From Virgifigura deserti (GTDB lineage Bacteria > Pseudomonadota > Alphaproteobacteria > Dongiales > Dongiaceae): DNA of 64,000 nucleotides. The stretch's first letter is position 1, and each line of letters opens with the position of its first letter. Positions 9,322 to 17,292 of this stretch are shown here, piece after piece. The position numbers and the translations under genes were made by a program. The notes beneath the pieces were generated by a model that was not told where the DNA came from, searched no databases, and was given only the letters and a program-made list of their open reading frames with translations. The stretch is from positions 1-64,000 of the forward strand of contig QOZR01000015.1 of NCBI GenBank assembly GCA_003576685.1. Direction: 5' to 3'.

Positions 9322-10701
9322 ATGCCGCAGACTGCCGTTCGCAACAGCACCGCCGAGTGGCGGGCCATCGATACCCGGCACCATCTCCATCCGTTCACCC
9401 ACTACCAGGACTTGGCCGAGGAAGGCAGCCGCATCATCACGCGCGCCGACGGCGCCTATTTCTGGGACTCCGAGGGCAAGCGCGTCCTCGACGGCATGGC
9501 CGGGCTGTGGTGCGTGAATATCGGCTACGGCCGCAAGGAGCTGGCCGAGGCGGCCTATCGCCAGATGCTGGAGCTGCCCTACTACAACACCTTCTTCAAG
9601 ACCGCGACGCCGCCCTCCATCGAACTGTCTGAGATTCTCGTCGGCCTGACGCCGGAAGGCCTCAACCGCGTCTTCTACGGCAGCTCCGGCTCGGACGCGA
9701 ACGACTCGATCGTCCGCATGGTCCGGCATTTCTGGAATCTGCAGGGCAAGCCGGGCAAGAAGACCTTCATCAGCCGCGAATACGGTTATCACGGCAGCAC
9801 CATGGCGTCGGCAAGCCTCGGCGGGATGTCGGCGATGCATAGCCAAGCCGATCTGCCGCTGCCCGGTTTCGTCCATGTCATGCCGCCGTACTGGTACGCG
9901 ATGGGCGGCGACCTGTCGCCGGCCGAGTTCGGCCGCAAGGCGGCGGAGGCCCTGGAGCAGCGCATCCTCGAGCTCGGCCCGGACAATGTCGCCGCCTTCA
10001 TCGGCGAACCGATTCAGGGTGCCGGCGGCGTCCTGGTGCCGCCGGAGACTTACTGGCCGGAAGTGCAGCGCATCTGCAAGCAGTACGATCTGCTGCTGAT
10101 CGCCGACGAGGTGATCTGCGGCTTCGGCCGGACCGGCCGCTGGTTCGGCAGCGAGCTTTTCGACATCAAGCCGGACTTCATGACTTTGGCGAAGGGCATC
10201 ACCTCGGGCTATCTGCCGCTCTCCGCCGTGATGGTCGGCGACCGCGTCGCCGAGACGCTGATCGAAAAGGGCGGCGAGTTCCACCACGGCTACACCTATT
10301 CAGGCCACCCGGTCGCCTGCGCCGTCGCGATCGAGAACATCCGCATCATGAAGGAGGAAGGGCTGATCGATCGGGTGCAGACTGAGACCGGCCCCTATCT
10401 CGCGCAGCGGATGAAGGAGCTTGAGGCTCACCCGCTGGTCGGCGAGGTGCGCTGCGTCGGCTTCATCGGCGCGATCGAGCTGGTCAAGGACAAGGCGAAG
10501 CGGCAGCTCTTCGACCCGGCCGACGAGGTCGGGGTGAAGTGCCGCGATCACTGCATCGAGCAGGGCATCATCATGCGTGCGGTCCGCGACGCGCTGGTGT
10601 TCTCCCCGCCGCTGATCTGGACCCGCGAGCATATCGACGAGTTCGTCGACGGGGTGCGCAAGGCGTTGGACCTGACGCTCGCCGACATCGGTGGGAAGTA
10701 G
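9322..10701 (+). CDS. spuC: Putrescine:pyruvate aminotransferase (SpuC-like class III)
   Basis: 459 aa, close to Pseudomonas SpuC throughout. Shared features include HHLHPFTHYQDL near the start, DGMAGLWCVNIGYGRKEL, GYHGSTMASASLGGM, PIQGAGGVLVPPETYWPE, IADEVICGFGRTG and the PLP lysine in LAKGITSGYLPLSAVMV. SpuC converts putrescine and pyruvate to 4-aminobutanal and alanine. The start ATG at 9322 has a good Shine-Dalgarno (GGGAG, 8 nt upstream). It is followed by the N-carbamoylputrescine amidase gene, which would supply putrescine. Related diamine or omega-amino-acid substrates cannot be excluded. Confidence 0.9.
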   Translation: MPQTAVRNSTAEWRAIDTRHHLHPFTHYQDLAEEGSRIITRADGAYFWDSEGKRVLDGMAGLWCVNIGYGRKELAEAAYRQMLELPYYNTFFKTATPPSIELSEILVGLTPEGLNRVFYGSSGSDANDSIVRMVRHFWNLQGKPGKKTFISREYGYHGSTMASASLGGMSAMHSQADLPLPGFVHVMPPYWYAMGGDLSPAEFGRKAAEALEQRILELGPDNVAAFIGEPIQGAGGVLVPPETYWPEVQRICKQYDLLLIADEVICGFGRTGRWFGSELFDIKPDFMTLAKGITSGYLPLSAVMVGDRVAETLIEKGGEFHHGYTYSGHPVACAVAIENIRIMKEEGLIDRVQTETGPYLAQRMKELEAHPLVGEVRCVGFIGAIELVKDKAKRQLFDPADEVGVKCRDHCIEQGIIMRAVRDALVFSPPLIWTREHIDEFVDGVRKALDLTLADIGGK

Positions 10702-10767
10702 GCCGGAAACAGCTCCGGCCTCTCTCACCTACCGTCTCTTCCCTCCCCTCGCCATGCGGGGGGAGGG
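10701..10767 (+). terminator. Stem-loops after the SpuC-like gene
   Basis: Right at the stop codon, GGCCGGA / TCCGGCC form a perfect 7-bp stem with a 6-nt loop (10701-10720). A second hairpin, CCCTCCCC / GGGGAGGG, lies at 10741-10767. Neither is followed by a long T run, so termination is likely but not certain. The second may be a dispersed GC-rich repeat. Confidence 0.45.
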
Positions 10768-10874
10768 CCCTCGAACAGAAATCTTCCTCCGCCGTCGCCC
10801 GTGGGCTTGAAGCACGTTGCCGCCGACCTTTATTCTCGGGCGGTATTTGTCGCGAGTCCGGAAAAGGATCGAGC

Positions 10875-11753
10875 ATGGCTCAGGTAACGGTGGCGGCTAC
10901 GCAGTTCGCCTGTGGTCCGAAAGTCGCGGAGAACGTCGCAAAGGCGGAGCAGATGGTCCGCGACGCGGCGGCCAAGGGCGCCCAGGTCATCCTGCTGCAG
11001 GAGCTGTTCGAAACCCCTTACTTCTGCAAGGACCAGAAGCAGGAGATGTTCGCGCTTGCCCACCCGATGAAGGACCACCCGACACTGCGGCGCATGAGCC
11101 GTCTGGCGAGCGAGCTGGAGGTGGTTCTGCCGGTCAGCTTCTTCGAGCGTGCAAACAATGCCTATTACAACTCGCTGATGGTCTTCGATGCCAATGGCGA
11201 GGCGCTCGGTCATTACCGCAAGTCGCATATTCCCGACGGGCCGGGCTATCAGGAGAAGTACTATTTCAATCCCGGCGACACGGGCTTCCGCGTCTGGGAC
11301 ACGAAGTACGCTATGATCGGGATCGGCATCTGCTGGGACCAATGGTTTCCGGAATGTGCCCGCGCCATGGCCCTTCAGGGCGCCGAGATCCTGTTTTACC
11401 CGACCGCGATCGGCTCCGAGCCGCAAGATCCGACGATCAACAGCCGCGATCACTGGCAGCGGGTGATGCAGGGCCATGCCGGCGCCAATATGACGCCGCT
11501 CGTCGCCTCGAACCGGATCGGGCTCGAGAAGGGCGAAAGCTGCAGCCTGACTTTCTACGGCTCTTCCTTCATCGCTGGCCCGCATGGCGAGAAGGTGGCT
11601 GAGGCCGGCGAGGATGAAGATGCGGTGCTGACCGCGACCTTCGATCTCGACCGCATCCGCGCGATGCGCGCCTCGTGGGGCTTCTTCCGCGATCGGCGGC
11701 CGGAACTCTACACGCCGCTCCTGACGCTTGACGGCAATAGCTGGGCCGACTGA
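10875..11753 (+). CDS. aguB: N-carbamoylputrescine amidase
   Basis: 292 aa of the nitrilase superfamily, beginning MAQVTVAATQFACGPKVAEN. The Glu-Lys-Cys triad is visible: Glu in LLQELFETPYFCKDQ, Lys in HYRKSHIPDGPGYQEKYYF and Cys in GIGICWDQWFPECARAMA. The segments ETPYFCK and HIPDGPGYQEKYYFNPGDTGF are diagnostic of AguB, which hydrolyses N-carbamoylputrescine to putrescine, CO2 and NH4+. No agmatine deiminase gene (aguA) is seen here, so the substrate must come from elsewhere. It lies downstream of the SpuC-like gene, which would use the putrescine. The start follows an AGGA element. Confidence 0.93.
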   Translation: MAQVTVAATQFACGPKVAENVAKAEQMVRDAAAKGAQVILLQELFETPYFCKDQKQEMFALAHPMKDHPTLRRMSRLASELEVVLPVSFFERANNAYYNSLMVFDANGEALGHYRKSHIPDGPGYQEKYYFNPGDTGFRVWDTKYAMIGIGICWDQWFPECARAMALQGAEILFYPTAIGSEPQDPTINSRDHWQRVMQGHAGANMTPLVASNRIGLEKGESCSLTFYGSSFIAGPHGEKVAEAGEDEDAVLTATFDLDRIRAMRASWGFFRDRRPELYTPLLTLDGNSWAD

Positions 11754-11762
11754 CCGGACGGC

Positions 11763-12542
11763 TCAACCGGCCGTGTGACCGCCATCCACTGCGAGGGTCG
11801 CGCCGGTGATGTAGCTGGCGTCATCGGATGCGAGGAAGACGACCGATTTCGCGATCTCCTCCGGCGTCGCCACCCGGCCCATCGGCACCGCCGCGCCGAG
11901 TTGCGCCAGTCCCTCGTCGCGACCGACGCCGCGCAGCGCAATCGCGCTGTCGAGCATCGGCGTTGCCGTATCGCCCGGGCAGACCGCGTTGACGCGGATC
12001 CCGTCCGGGGCATGATCGAGCGCCAGCGATTTCGTGATCTGCACGACGGCGCCCTTGCTGGCACAATAGGCGAGCGCGTTCCGCCCGCCGACGAGCCCCC
12101 AATCGGAGGCGATATTGACGATCGCGCCGCCGCCCTGTCGCTTCATCTCGCGGACAGCCGCGCGGCTCAGATAGAAGACGGCATGCAGGTTGACCGCCAT
12201 GGTTCGGTGCCATTCTTCATCGCTGCAACGGTCGATCGTTCCGCGAAACAGCAGGCCGGCATTGTTCACCAGGATGTCCAACCGGCCGAACCGCTCCAGT
12301 GTCGCAGCGACGAGTCGCTCCGCAAAGCCGGGCTCGGCGAGATCGCCGGCGAGGAAGGTCGCTTGGCCGCCGCTCTCCTCGACCCGTCGACGCACGGCCT
12401 CGCCCCGCTGCGCCGAACGGCCGGACAGCATCTGAATCGCGCCTTCTGTCGCCATGGCCGCCGCGATCGCCGCGCCAATTCCAGAAGTGGCACCGGTGAC
12501 CAGGACGATCTTTCCGTCGAGTTTCACGATCCCTGCCTCCAA
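11763..12542 (-). CDS. SDR-family NAD(P)-dependent oxidoreductase
   Basis: This 259-aa classical short-chain dehydrogenase has the cofactor motif TGATSGIG near residue 17, NNAG around residue 95, catalytic Ser in NIASDWG and Tyr/Lys in YCASKGA. The C-terminal SYITGATLAVDGGHTAG is typical of FabG-like enzymes. The substrate is not evident. It is convergent with aguB, only 9 nt apart, and is therefore probably not functionally linked to it. The region upstream of it is decayed DNA. Confidence 0.88.
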   Translation of the reverse strand: MEAGIVKLDGKIVLVTGATSGIGAAIAAAMATEGAIQMLSGRSAQRGEAVRRRVEESGGQATFLAGDLAEPGFAERLVAATLERFGRLDILVNNAGLLFRGTIDRCSDEEWHRTMAVNLHAVFYLSRAAVREMKRQGGGAIVNIASDWGLVGGRNALAYCASKGAVVQITKSLALDHAPDGIRVNAVCPGDTATPMLDSAIALRGVGRDEGLAQLGAAVPMGRVATPEEIAKSVVFLASDDASYITGATLAVDGGHTAG

Positions 12543-12601
12543 AGAAAAACGGGGACGCGCCCGTTCGCCTCCCCGTCCAGCTTGACCGACGGTCGAGCCG
12601 C

Positions 12602-12721
12602 AACCGCACGTACCAGTGTGTCTCCCGCGAGCGGCGCGGCTTCTACGCGAAGCGAGGCTGGATCCAGATCGAGGAGGACGTCGGGGAAGACCGTCTCACG
12701 GTGCTGCTGAGAGACGCGTAG
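12602..12721 (+). pseudogene. C-terminal remnant of a GNAT acetyltransferase
   Basis: In one plus-strand frame ending in TAG at 12719 the translation reads RRGFYAKRGW then IQIEEDVGEDRLTVLLRDA. This matches the last strand-helix-strand of GNAT acetyltransferases (FYxxxGW...). No start codon, motif A or upstream domain is present, and the frame runs into the SDR promoter region. It is read as a truncated relic about 40 codons long. Confidence 0.55.
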
Positions 12722-13071
12722 GTCAAGGCCTTTCCGACGCCGGTCACCCATCATGGACGCCATGGCGAGCCATTGTCCTCCTGGGAGCGTGTGAAAAGAC
12801 TCAAGAAAATGGAAAACGTTCAAGAATAGACATGTCCGTGTGAGAACCCTCAACTGGACCCTGGCCCGGCACATGGGAGCGCACCCTGACAAGGATGGCC
12901 GATCCACAGTGGTGCTGAAAGACGCGGGCGGGTGATCGCTGTTCTCTGGTTTCAGCACTGTCCCGCTTTCTTCGAAATGGCCTTCGAGAGACTGCCAGCC
13001 CGACTGCGGCGGCCAGATCGGGATGGGAGAATGATGTCGCTCCGGATCCGGCTCGGCCATCACTGTCCACC
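12722..13071. other. Gene-poor stretch
   Basis: About 350 nt between two gene relics. Open frames here give arginine/proline-rich translations typical of out-of-frame GC-rich DNA. No RNA gene, repeat or protein family is recognised. Confidence 0.4.
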
Positions 13072-13760
13072 ATGACTCGTCACCCAGACATCTGCCCCAA
13101 CTCCGATCTGGTCATCTTCGACTGCAGTGGCGTACTCGTCGATAGAGAGCTCATCGCCTGCCGCACGGATGCGGCGTGCTTGACCGAGATCGGCATTTCC
13201 ATCTCGGCGGAAGAGATCATGGACCGATATCTCGGCCTCAGTACGACGGCGATGTTCGCGGACCTTGAGATCCGCTACGGCCGGAAATTGCCAGCGGACC
13301 TCGGGGACACGCTTCGGCATCGAACGGCGGCGGCGTTCAGGTCCGAGCTCAAGGCGACGGCCGGGATCGAGGCGGCTCTCGACATGCTGGCGTGCAAGGC
13401 TTGCGTCGCTTCGAGCAACGGGCCCGCGCGGCTGCGGCATTCGCTGTCGGTCTCGGCCTGCTTCGCCGCTTGGATCCGCACATTTTCAGTGCGGCGCAGG
13501 TTCCGCGCGGCAATCCGGCGCCGGATCTGGTCTTGTTCGCCGCCCGCCGCATGGGTACAGCGCCGCAAGCGTGCTTGGTGATCGAGGGCAGCGTGGCTGG
13601 AGCTCAAGCGGCGGTCGCCGCCGAGATGCGGGTCCTTGGATTCGCGGGCGGAGGCCACTGTCGGCCCGGACATGCCGAGCGCCTGCGCGCCGCTGGCGCG
13701 GCCCCCACCTTCGCGCACATGCAGCATCTCGCCGATCTGACGACGAACTACCCGCCAAGC
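13072..13760 (+). pseudogene. HAD-superfamily phosphatase, frameshifted
   Basis: The first frame from ATG 13072 encodes a HAD-IA phosphatase N-terminus with motif I FDCSGVLVDRE and the helical cap, reaching ACVASSNGPARLRHSLSV. At about 13440-13465 similarity jumps to another frame, continuing LLRRLDPHIFSAAQVPRG and then PAPDLVLFAARRMG and CLVIEGSVAGAQAAVAA (motifs III/IV). The usual motif I DxD is DxS here and motif IV has GSV where DSV is usual. A frameshift plus loss of catalytic aspartates indicates a decaying gene. A sequencing error could explain the shift but not the substitutions. The 3' end is approximate. Confidence 0.8.
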
Positions 13761-14233
13761 GCCGTACCGCGCGCAAGTGCTCCTTGCAACGACGTGGCGC
13801 ACGATCCCCGTATGGGGATATCTCCGATGCATTCGAACGTGCGATCCCTCCAATCCGGGGAGCCGATAGACAGGGGGAAGTCGCATGATCGAGATTCGAG
13901 GAATGACTGCGTCGACCATCGCGACTGCGACCGGAACGGCCCGACAGTCCGAACTCACGACCCTGGTCCTACGGAGCGCCGGAGGCGCCCCATGGTGACC
14001 ACTCATCCGGGCGTCCATGAGCGTGCGGCCAACGGCGCGCCGCCGTGGGCGGCATCGACTGTCTCGCCTCGCGCTCCCGCAGCTTGATGACTTACCCAGG
14101 ACAGGCTTATTACAATAAATTCGGTAGCATTAATCTTGTATTGCGCATGTTTCAGTGGTTCATTGAAATGCATTTTACATAATTTATCAGGGATCAACTG
14201 TCCGTCGCACGAGGCGGTTTGAATGGAGGACAC
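13761..14233. other. Non-coding stretch upstream of the PEP-CTERM gene
   Basis: The first 300 nt are GC-rich with no recognisable gene. The last 140 nt (14095-14205) are distinctly AT-rich, with runs such as TTACATAATTTATC, and probably hold the promoter of the gene at 14234. No repeats or RNA genes were found. Confidence 0.45.
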
Positions 14234-14800
14234 ATGCAAGCACTTCGTTGCGTGGCGGTTGCGCTCACGCTGGCCTGCGCGCCTGTCGCGGCATCCGCCG
14301 CGCCCATCGCTTACGCCGTGGAGTTCGACGGCTCGGTATCAGGTAGCCCGGGAACCGGGTCGTTCCTCTATGACGCGGATTCGGGGGTCATGACCGACTT
14401 CGTCTGGGACTTCGGCGCCGGGCGGACTGGCGGTTTGGATAACAGCCTGTTTCTGCTTAGCATCCCTGTTCCGTCTGGCGACCAACAGTTGATTGGACAT
14501 GTGCTCTATTCGTTCATGGCCGGGAGCACGGCCTTTGAGGGCTTTCTGAACGACACCACCAATTTCGGTTCATTTCCCGAGGCCGTCAGGTTTTGCTCGA
14601 TTGGCCGTCACATAGATTGCGGCGTGGCTGATGACGCGGGAGCCCCGACCTATCGATTTGCCGAGGGCGAGGACCTATTCCGCGGCATTGTCAGCTTGAC
14701 ACAGGCAACGACCGTCCCGGAGCCGGCAACAATCGCGCTGCTCGGAATTGGCCTCGCAGGTCTTAGACTGATCGCACGGCGCAGAGCCGAACAGCCGTAA
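14234..14800 (+). CDS. PEP-CTERM sorting-domain exported protein
   Basis: 188 aa with a Sec signal peptide (VALTLACAPVAASAAPI, cleavage probably after ASA). A beta-rich secreted body follows. The C-terminal sorting signal is complete: VPEPATIALLGIGLAG, a hydrophobic stretch, then RLIARRR. PEP-CTERM proteins are processed by exosortase and often linked to exopolysaccharide. No exosortase or EPS gene is in this window, so the machinery must lie elsewhere. GGAGGA precedes ATG 14234. AT-rich upstream DNA and decayed neighbours suggest it sits in a hypervariable or acquired segment. The function of the body is unknown. Confidence 0.85.
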   Translation: MQALRCVAVALTLACAPVAASAAPIAYAVEFDGSVSGSPGTGSFLYDADSGVMTDFVWDFGAGRTGGLDNSLFLLSIPVPSGDQQLIGHVLYSFMAGSTAFEGFLNDTTNFGSFPEAVRFCSIGRHIDCGVADDAGAPTYRFAEGEDLFRGIVSLTQATTVPEPATIALLGIGLAGLRLIARRRAEQP

Positions 14801-14916
14801 GGCGGGTCACCCGCTCCGCGCCGCAGCCATGACGCCGCTTCTCAAACCGGATCGACGGCGGGACACCGATCTCTGCGGCGTTCGCCGCCGATCCGGGAAG
14901 CGCACAGCGCCCGTGC

Positions 14917-15180
14917 GTGGAGGGTGACGGCGATGGTGCGGCGGCCCTCGAACGAGGACGACTCGCCGCGACGGCAGCCACGCTCGACCGGATCGACGTC
15001 GGCATCATCCTCGTCGACGCGGGGCTGCGCGTTCAAGCGGTCAACCGCATGGCCGAGGCGATCCTGCGCGCCAACGACGGGCTTCACCTGCGCAACGGTC
15101 GCCTGAGCGTGTCGGTGCCTGCCAAGGACCGGGTGCTGGAGGCACTGGTCCGGCGCACGATCTTGACGGCGCAGGGCTAG
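14917..15180 (+). pseudogene. PAS-domain fragment of a LuxR-type regulator
   Basis: The segment LDRIDVGIILVDAGLRVQAV, followed by NRMAEAILRANDGL and LRNGRLSV, is the PAS-like core seen in LuxR-family regulators that carry an N-terminal sensor. The N-terminal part is missing or out of frame and the frame ends at TAG 15180 with no HTH domain. It is therefore a remnant. The ATG at 14917 may not be a functional start. DNA on either side (14801-14916 and 15181-15303) shows nothing else recognisable. Confidence 0.5.
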
Positions 15181-15303
15181 GCCATGCAGCCCGGCGCCTC
15201 CGTCGCGGTCTCGCGGCCGTCGCTCGGGCGGCTGCTCTCGGCTCCTCGTCGTGCCGTTGCCGGAGGCGACTGGCGGCAGCCGCCCGAGGTTCCTTCTTTG
15301 ACC

Positions 15304-16806
15304 CTAAGCGCCGACGTTGATCCAGGTGGTCTTCAGCTCGGTGTACTTGTCCATCGCGTGCAGCGACTTGTCACGGCCGAAGCCGGACTGCTTGAAGCCG
15401 CCGAACGGCGAGGTGATGTCGCCGGCGTCGAAGCAATTGACCCATACGACCCCGGCACGCAGCGCGCGGGCGGCCTTGTGCGCCTTGGTGATGTCGCGCG
15501 TCCACACGGCGGCCGCCAAGCCGTAGATCGTGTCGTTGCCGATCCGGATCGCCTCGTCGGCATCCTTGAAGCTGATGGTCGACAGAACCGGGCCGAAGAT
15601 CTCCTCCTGGGCAATCTTCATCTTGTTGTCGACCTCGTCGAACAGGGTCGGCTCGATGAAGAAGCCGCCCTTATCGGTGTTCACCCGGCCGCCGCCCATC
15701 CGCAGCTTGGCGCCCTCGCCCTTGCCGGCCTCGATATAGCCGAGCACCCGCTCCATCTGCGTCTTGTCGACGATCGCGCCCATCCGGGTCTTGGGGTCAA
15801 GCGGATCGCCAGGCCGCAGCTTCTCGGCGACCGCCATCACCTTCTCGATCACTTGGTCCTTGATCGACTCCTCGACGATCAGCCGCGAGCCGGCGTTGCA
15901 GACTTCGCCCTGGTTGAAGAAGATGCCCCAGGCCGCGGCGGTGGCCGCGGCGTCGAGGTCCGGCGCGTCGGCCATGATGATGTTCGGTGTCTTGCCACCG
16001 CACTCGAGCGACACGCGCTTCATATTTGATTCGCCGGAATATTTCAGGAAATACTTCCCGACCTCGGCGGACCCGGTGAAGGTGACGCAGTCGACGTCCA
16101 TATGGCGGCCGATCGCCTGCCCTGCGGTTTCGCCGAAGCCCGGCACGACGTTGAACACGCCGTCGGGAATGCCTGCCTCCGCCGCGAGCTCGGCGATGCG
16201 GATGGCGGTCAGCGGCGACTGCTCGGCGGGCTTCAGCACCATGCTGTTGCCGGTGGCGAGCGCCGGGCCGATCTTCCAGGCCGCCATCATCAGCGGGAAG
16301 TTCCACGGCACCACGGCGCCGACGACACCGACCGGCTCGCGCCGGATCATGGCCACCGCCTCGGGTCCGGTCGGCGCGATCTCGTCATAGATCTTGTCGA
16401 GCGCCTCGCCGTACCAGCGGATGCAGTTGGCCGAGCCCGGGATGTCGATGCTCGAGCTGTCGCGGATCGGCTTGCCCATGTCGAGCGTCTCGAGCAACGC
16501 CAGCTCGGTCCCATGCTTCTCGATAAGATCGGCGAACTTCTGCAGAATCTTCTTCCGCTTGGCCGGCGCCATCTGCGACCAGCTGCCCTTCTCAAAGGCG
16601 GTGCGCGCGGCCTTGACGGCGCGATCGATATCCGCCTTGTCGCCGGCCGCGACTTTGGTCAGAACCTCGCCGGTCGCGGGATTGATGCAGTCGAAGGTTT
16701 CGCCCGATGCGGCGTCGACATATTTCCCGTCGATGAAGGCCTGATTGCGGTAGGAAAGGCTGGAGGCCTGAGACTTCCAGGCGTCGAGGGACAACGCAGC
16801 AGACAT
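15304..16806 (-). CDS. Aldehyde dehydrogenase, gamma-glutamyl-gamma-aminobutyraldehyde dehydrogenase type (PuuC-like)
   Basis: 500 aa, start ATG 16806 preceded by GGGAG at good spacing. Family motifs are VVPWNFPLMMAAWKIGPALA, TFTGSAEVGKYF, catalytic Glu in LECGGKTPNII, catalytic Cys in FFNQGEVCNAGSRL, and QEEIFGPVLS near the C-terminus. It closely resembles PuuC/AldA enzymes that oxidise gamma-glutamyl-aminobutanal or aminoaldehydes with NAD(P)+. It is last in the minus-strand run after fhs and the cupin gene. It could serve the PuuA pathway upstream, 4-guanidinobutanal oxidation, or an aldehyde from the amine modules. Specificity is inferred only. Confidence 0.9.
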   Translation of the reverse strand: MSAALSLDAWKSQASSLSYRNQAFIDGKYVDAASGETFDCINPATGEVLTKVAAGDKADIDRAVKAARTAFEKGSWSQMAPAKRKKILQKFADLIEKHGTELALLETLDMGKPIRDSSSIDIPGSANCIRWYGEALDKIYDEIAPTGPEAVAMIRREPVGVVGAVVPWNFPLMMAAWKIGPALATGNSMVLKPAEQSPLTAIRIAELAAEAGIPDGVFNVVPGFGETAGQAIGRHMDVDCVTFTGSAEVGKYFLKYSGESNMKRVSLECGGKTPNIIMADAPDLDAAATAAAWGIFFNQGEVCNAGSRLIVEESIKDQVIEKVMAVAEKLRPGDPLDPKTRMGAIVDKTQMERVLGYIEAGKGEGAKLRMGGGRVNTDKGGFFIEPTLFDEVDNKMKIAQEEIFGPVLSTISFKDADEAIRIGNDTIYGLAAAVWTRDITKAHKAARALRAGVVWVNCFDAGDITSPFGGFKQSGFGRDKSLHAMDKYTELKTTWINVGA

Positions 16807-16919
16807 CAATGTTCTCCCGGTCTGATGATTCTTGGGATGTTTGATTGCGGCTATAGTGATGGACTGTAGCGTCCGCTCAGCGGCCGGGCAAGGCGGAACC
16901 CGGACAGAATATGGGGGCG

Positions 16920-17264
16920 TCAGCCGCCCGGCAACTCGCCCCCACGCGGCCCATAGAAAATGACCCAGACGGTCAAATCGCCGGTGAAGTTCTCGAACCG
17001 ATGGACCGCGCCGGCCGGCGCGAACAGGAGGTCGCCCGGCCCGAAATCGAAGCGGTCGTCGCGGCAGACGAACTCGCCGCTGCCATGCATCACGACATAG
17101 ACCTCGTCGCGGTCGTGCGGCTTCTGCGGGTCGCTACCCCGCGGCGCGTACAGCTCGACAGTCAAGCTGCCGCGTTCGAAGGCGACCGCGAAGCGCTCGC
17201 CGTTCGGCCTAGGGAGGCGGCCCAGCAGGTCAGCGACGGTCGCTCGTCGTCCACCGTCTGCCAT
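16920..17264 (-). CDS. Small cupin-domain protein
   Basis: 114 aa, single RmlC-like cupin. Metal-ligand pattern motif 1 is KPHDRDEVYVVMHGSGEF and motif 2 is GDLLFAPAGAVHRFENF, so a bound metal is likely. It resembles small cupins annotated as amine- or sugar-related but of unknown activity. It starts 28 nt after fhs ends on the same strand, so it is probably co-transcribed with the C1/amine cluster. No enzymatic function is claimed. Confidence 0.82.
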   Translation of the reverse strand: MADGGRRATVADLLGRLPRPNGERFAVAFERGSLTVELYAPRGSDPQKPHDRDEVYVVMHGSGEFVCRDDRFDFGPGDLLFAPAGAVHRFENFTGDLTVWVIFYGPRGGELPGG

Positions 17265-17292
17265 GGCCGCCTCCCTTCATATTTGCCCGCGT

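Noticed and set aside
12524..13063. 179-codon minus-strand open frame upstream of the SDR gene
   Set aside because: No family features, and it spans the GNAT relic; considered chance.
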